From: Phoebastria nigripes
Lineage: Eukaryota; Chordata; Aves; Procellariiformes; Diomedeidae
Assembly: GCA_035582835.1 (NCBI GenBank)
Contig: JAYKAV010000300.1
Coordinates: 1,150,907 to 1,214,906 of the forward strand
Length of the DNA stretch: 64,000 bases
Direction: 5' to 3'
In this document: piece by piece, positions 61,374 to 64,000 of the stretch
Position numbering within the stretch: position 1 is the first letter of the stretch
Layout of the letters: each line of letters begins with the position of its first letter
The notes under the pieces: generated by a model
Told to the model about the DNA's origin: nothing
What the model saw: only the letters and a program-made list of their open reading frames with translations
Database searches by the model: none
Program-made: the position numbers and the translations under genes

Positions 61374-62932
61374 AAAAACAAAGCAAAATACATTTCATAA
61401 TCCGTCCACTGGCACAAGGTATAAAATCTTTTAAATAACAACTTTAATATTAGTCACAAAATACAGCATGTTGTATAAAAATAGCTGTATGCACACTGCT
61501 GAAAGATAATGTAAAACCGCTCTGATTAGGCCATGCAAAGACATTCAGCTTTGACCTTTCAATTTCCAAGCGCTTATTGGATCTGCTACTTCATTCCTTC
61601 TCATTCTGCTTGGGAGGGTTTTGTGCTGGCACTTGGGGCCTCCTCCTCCCCCTCTCCACCCTGCACACAACACCCCGGCAAAGGTTTTCAGAAATGGCTG
61701 GCAAGTTTAAGGTGCATCATGTCGGGCATCTTAGTGGCCCAATTTTCACAGCTTACATTTCAGAAAGTGCTCAATATCCACATCCTTCTCCACGGACACC
61801 TCACCTTGGTCACGCAAAATCTTCACATTTTCAGCCAGTACCCTTTCATATTACTCCTGACCCCTGGAGCAGCACAGTACTAAAACTGGAAGTGAAAATC
61901 TAGACACCCAGCCTTAGATCACTGCAGGAGGCAGAATGCAACAGCTGCAGCACCATTTTTGCACAGATGTACCTCTGCATTTGATAATCCTAAATTATTC
62001 ACACACCAAAATTCACCAAAGCCTGTCCATTCACATTAAGAACTCCAGGTAACACACACAAAAGGACTTGGAGAAATATGAGTTTACAGAAAGGAAGGTA
62101 TAACTGAGGATAGCATTAATATAGAAAAAACCAGATACTAAATATAAACTGTTATATAACCACAGTATAACAGACTGTTTATCAGACTTAATGTAACTGC
62201 CAGAGAAAGGGACACACTGGACAAAAAAAAAAAGACACAGAGTACATTTTAGTTAAGAACAAAAGATGTCAGATAAAGAAATAACACACCCCCAGCTTTC
62301 ATCCCACATGCTGACACACAAACTATCAACAGGTTAAAAAAGCAACCCTGTCCTCTTCATCTCTACAAGCCTGAGCGATCCTTGCACCTTTACAGCATCA
62401 TCCTCATACAACTTAAGAAGGTAATGGAGACAGAGATCCATCCAGTCATCATCTTCGTTTCCTGAGTCTACAGAAAGAGAGAAGGGCACTGCTGGTTGAA
62501 AACAGTCCCTGCTGCTGACACTAGCAGCAGCACCTTGCAAGATGTGTCATCAAGGAGATCAGTCATAGGCAGGGAGAGACTTGATGCTCTGCTGGGCAAA
62601 GCAAGAAAGTGTTTTCTTCTGATGTTTTCAAGTTCACATTTTAAAGCATGCTCTTCTAAGAAGAAAATAAGGAAAGCTTAGTGATTTATCACCTCAGATA
62701 ATATAGCAGCAAACCCATCTTCTCCAGTTTAAAAAGATCAGTTAAATTATCTTAATGCACCAAATCTGACAGGCAAAAAACATTCCCATAAAAAGCTGTC
62801 CCCTTAAAGTTACAAGTCACATCACAAGAGCAAGCTTCTAATCAAAGGTCAGAAGCAGAGAAGCTTTTATCAGCGCTGAAAATCCAAATAAGAACACAGG
62901 CTGATCTTGCCAATCCATAGCAGGAAAGAAGT
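61350..62932 (-). other. MKNK1: MKNK1 3' UTR / downstream terminal region
   Basis: The interval runs from the MKNK1 stop codon to the predicted poly(A) site, about 1.6 kb, and is AT-rich as expected for a vertebrate 3' UTR. It contains an exon-like block at 62,334-62,467 with a strong acceptor. Transcripts may therefore either read straight through this region or splice into that acceptor. Confidence 0.55.
62334..62467 (-). other. Exon-like block behind strong acceptor; possible alternative terminal exon of MKNK1
   Basis: On the minus strand cccttctctctttctgtag ends at 62,468, an excellent 3' splice site. One frame stays open for 43 codons to a TAA at 62,334 (acidic start SGNEDDDWMDLCLHYLL...), with no family recognised. 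That frame needs a phase-1 upstream exon. The MKNK1 exon upstream of the last coding exon should end in phase 2. In that phase the block reads only LRKRR then stop, giving a short alternative C-terminus. Human MNK1b is known to arise by skipping the last MNK1a coding exon into a following exon with a short new tail, so this may be its avian counterpart (inference). Confidence 0.3.
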
Positions 62933-63161
62933 TTAAAAGGCTTTATGGGGAACTGGCTGAAAGTCACTGTTTTTGGTGGCATGCGTCATTGCTCTGCGCT
63001 TGGCGAGGCGGGACTTGGACGGAGGAGAAAGCTTCATGGAGCACACAGCATGGGCAACATTCTCCTGCTCTGCGCTGAGTTCGTTCTCATGCTGAGACAA
63101 CTGGCGGTTAAGGGCTATAGCCTCAGCAGCAAAAAGTGTCAGGTCTTTTGTGCTACTGTTC
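62933..63161 (-). CDS. MKNK1: MKNK1 (MNK1), last coding exon, partial gene
   Basis: This exon encodes the C-terminus of MAP-kinase-interacting serine/threonine kinase 1. The kinase is activated by ERK and p38 and phosphorylates eIF4E on the eIF4G scaffold. The exon opens after a minus-strand acceptor (ttttcccttgaaag) with G completing an Arg codon, then NSSTKDLTLFAAEAIALNRQ and LSQHENEL, which is nearly the mammalian sequence. It ends with MKLSPPSKSRLAKRRAM, which contains the basic MAPK-docking motif (LARRRA in mammals, LAKRRA here), then a diverged tail ending PHKAF and TAA at 62,933. The middle (SAEQENVAHAVC) is less conserved, as in the family. The catalytic domain is outside the window, and no earlier exon is recognised up to 64,000. 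Being full-length at the C-terminus, this is the MNK1a-type form. Confidence 0.95.
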
Positions 63162-64000
63162 CTTTCAAGGGAAAAGGAGAAAGCAGTTACAACACACACA
63201 CAGAGTCTCTTCACCTGGTTACCCTCACAGCAGAGTATCTATTTCCAGGCAGTTTTATTTCTCCTATCAAAACATCGACACAGCAGGAAAAATGAGTTAA
63301 TATTTGCATCTCTCCTCATTGCGAGGACCAGCAATACATAACAAAAACACTCTGGGATTTTGGAAACAGCCACAGTTCTAGACCTCATTCTGCCAAGGAC
63401 TTCCGATGTAAACCCAGGAAACCACCTGAGATGCCATGCTTAATTTCTACACATTAAAAAAGAATGGGCATATGGGGCAATACTGTTGTCTTTCTTCAGA
63501 GAACTGCAATCCCACTATAACTGCACATCTGTCAAAGAAATGCATTTCTGATGGGAAGAACCACCTGGAATCGCCAGTGGCGGACATGGAAATAGAAACA
63601 GAGATGTGTGACTCAGGCTCTCTGGCATACAGAATCTGCCATCAAATCACTTTAAATGAGGCTTGCCCTGCTCACAGTTAAATTGATACTGTGATTACCA
63701 CCAACTACAATGGAAGTCAGATCCGAGTCTGTGTATATGATGATTATTCACCCATCAGAATCTAGTCTTTTTGGATAACACACGCCTTTATGCCTTTTTT
63801 CCCCTCCTGTGCAGCAAACTGCCAGAGCCATCATTATTTCCTGTCTAAGATTAGCACTGCACTGCAGGAATCCTCTCCCAATGCCTTTCCCACAAACAAG
63901 CAAGATTAGATGATAAAGAAAAATCAGAGCTTTAATATTTCTGATGTTCTTAACAAAATTAGCGCTGCACATTTATTAAGTTCCACTCTCAACCAGGGAT
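63162..64000 (-). other. MKNK1: MKNK1 intron (window edge)
   Basis: The sequence upstream of the last coding exon on the minus strand shows no recognisable MKNK1 exon (no kinase subdomain or linker peptide). It is taken as the intron preceding that exon, at least 839 bases long and continuing past the window end. Confidence 0.7.

Noticed and set aside
1..64000. CRISPR arrays, bacterial operons, integrated viral genes, rRNA or tRNA genes
   Set aside because: No regularly spaced direct repeats, no viral protein signatures and no cloverleaf-forming tRNA were seen. The window is ordinary vertebrate intergenic and genic DNA.

Overview
This is vertebrate nuclear DNA, most probably from a bird. It is sparse in genes, with no operons, no bacterial signals and long non-coding stretches. 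A CR1 retrotransposon 3' end with the octamer tail typical of birds lies at about 48.4-49.0 kb, and the two recognised proteins belong to a vertebrate linkage group. Crocodilian or turtle DNA is less likely but cannot be excluded from sequence alone. About thirty isolated ambiguous bases (n) suggest a draft assembly.

Two genes can be supported, both on the minus strand. The first is an orthologue of TMEM275, a small two-pass membrane protein of unknown function. It has an uninterrupted reading frame at 22.0-22.6 kb, a splice acceptor just upstream, and a CpG-island 5' exon at 27.6-28.25 kb joined to it by an intron of about 4.9 kb. The second is the last coding exon of MKNK1 (MAP-kinase-interacting kinase MNK1) at 62.9-63.2 kb, with a 3' UTR running down to a poly(A) signal near 61.37 kb. 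The kinase domain of MKNK1 lies beyond the right edge. In human chromosome 1p33, as I recall it, the order is DMBX1 - TMEM275 - KNCN - MKNK1 - MOB3C, which matches this arrangement. DMBX1 should therefore lie to the left of the window. KNCN is expected between 28 and 61 kb, but I could not find it.

Region by region: 0-22 kb is non-coding and probably the 3' flank of DMBX1. It contains AT-rich blocks dense in homeodomain-type TAAT cores (2.0-4.1 kb and 12.85-14.1 kb) that look like developmental enhancers, old interspersed repeats, and a cluster of splice-like signals at 16.8-17.3 kb. The 22-28.3 kb stretch is the TMEM275 gene. The 28.3-61.3 kb stretch is intergenic, with simple repeats, ancient SINE/MITE-like copies, one CR1 copy and a few weak exon-like blocks. 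The 61.3-64 kb stretch is the 3' end of MKNK1, including an exon-like block inside its 3' region that could be an alternative terminal exon.

The two genes share no obvious pathway. MNK1 phosphorylates eIF4E downstream of ERK/p38, while TMEM275 is uncharacterised. Nothing here resembles a defence, biosynthetic or mobile-island system; the most unusual items are the exon-like blocks and the candidate regulatory blocks.
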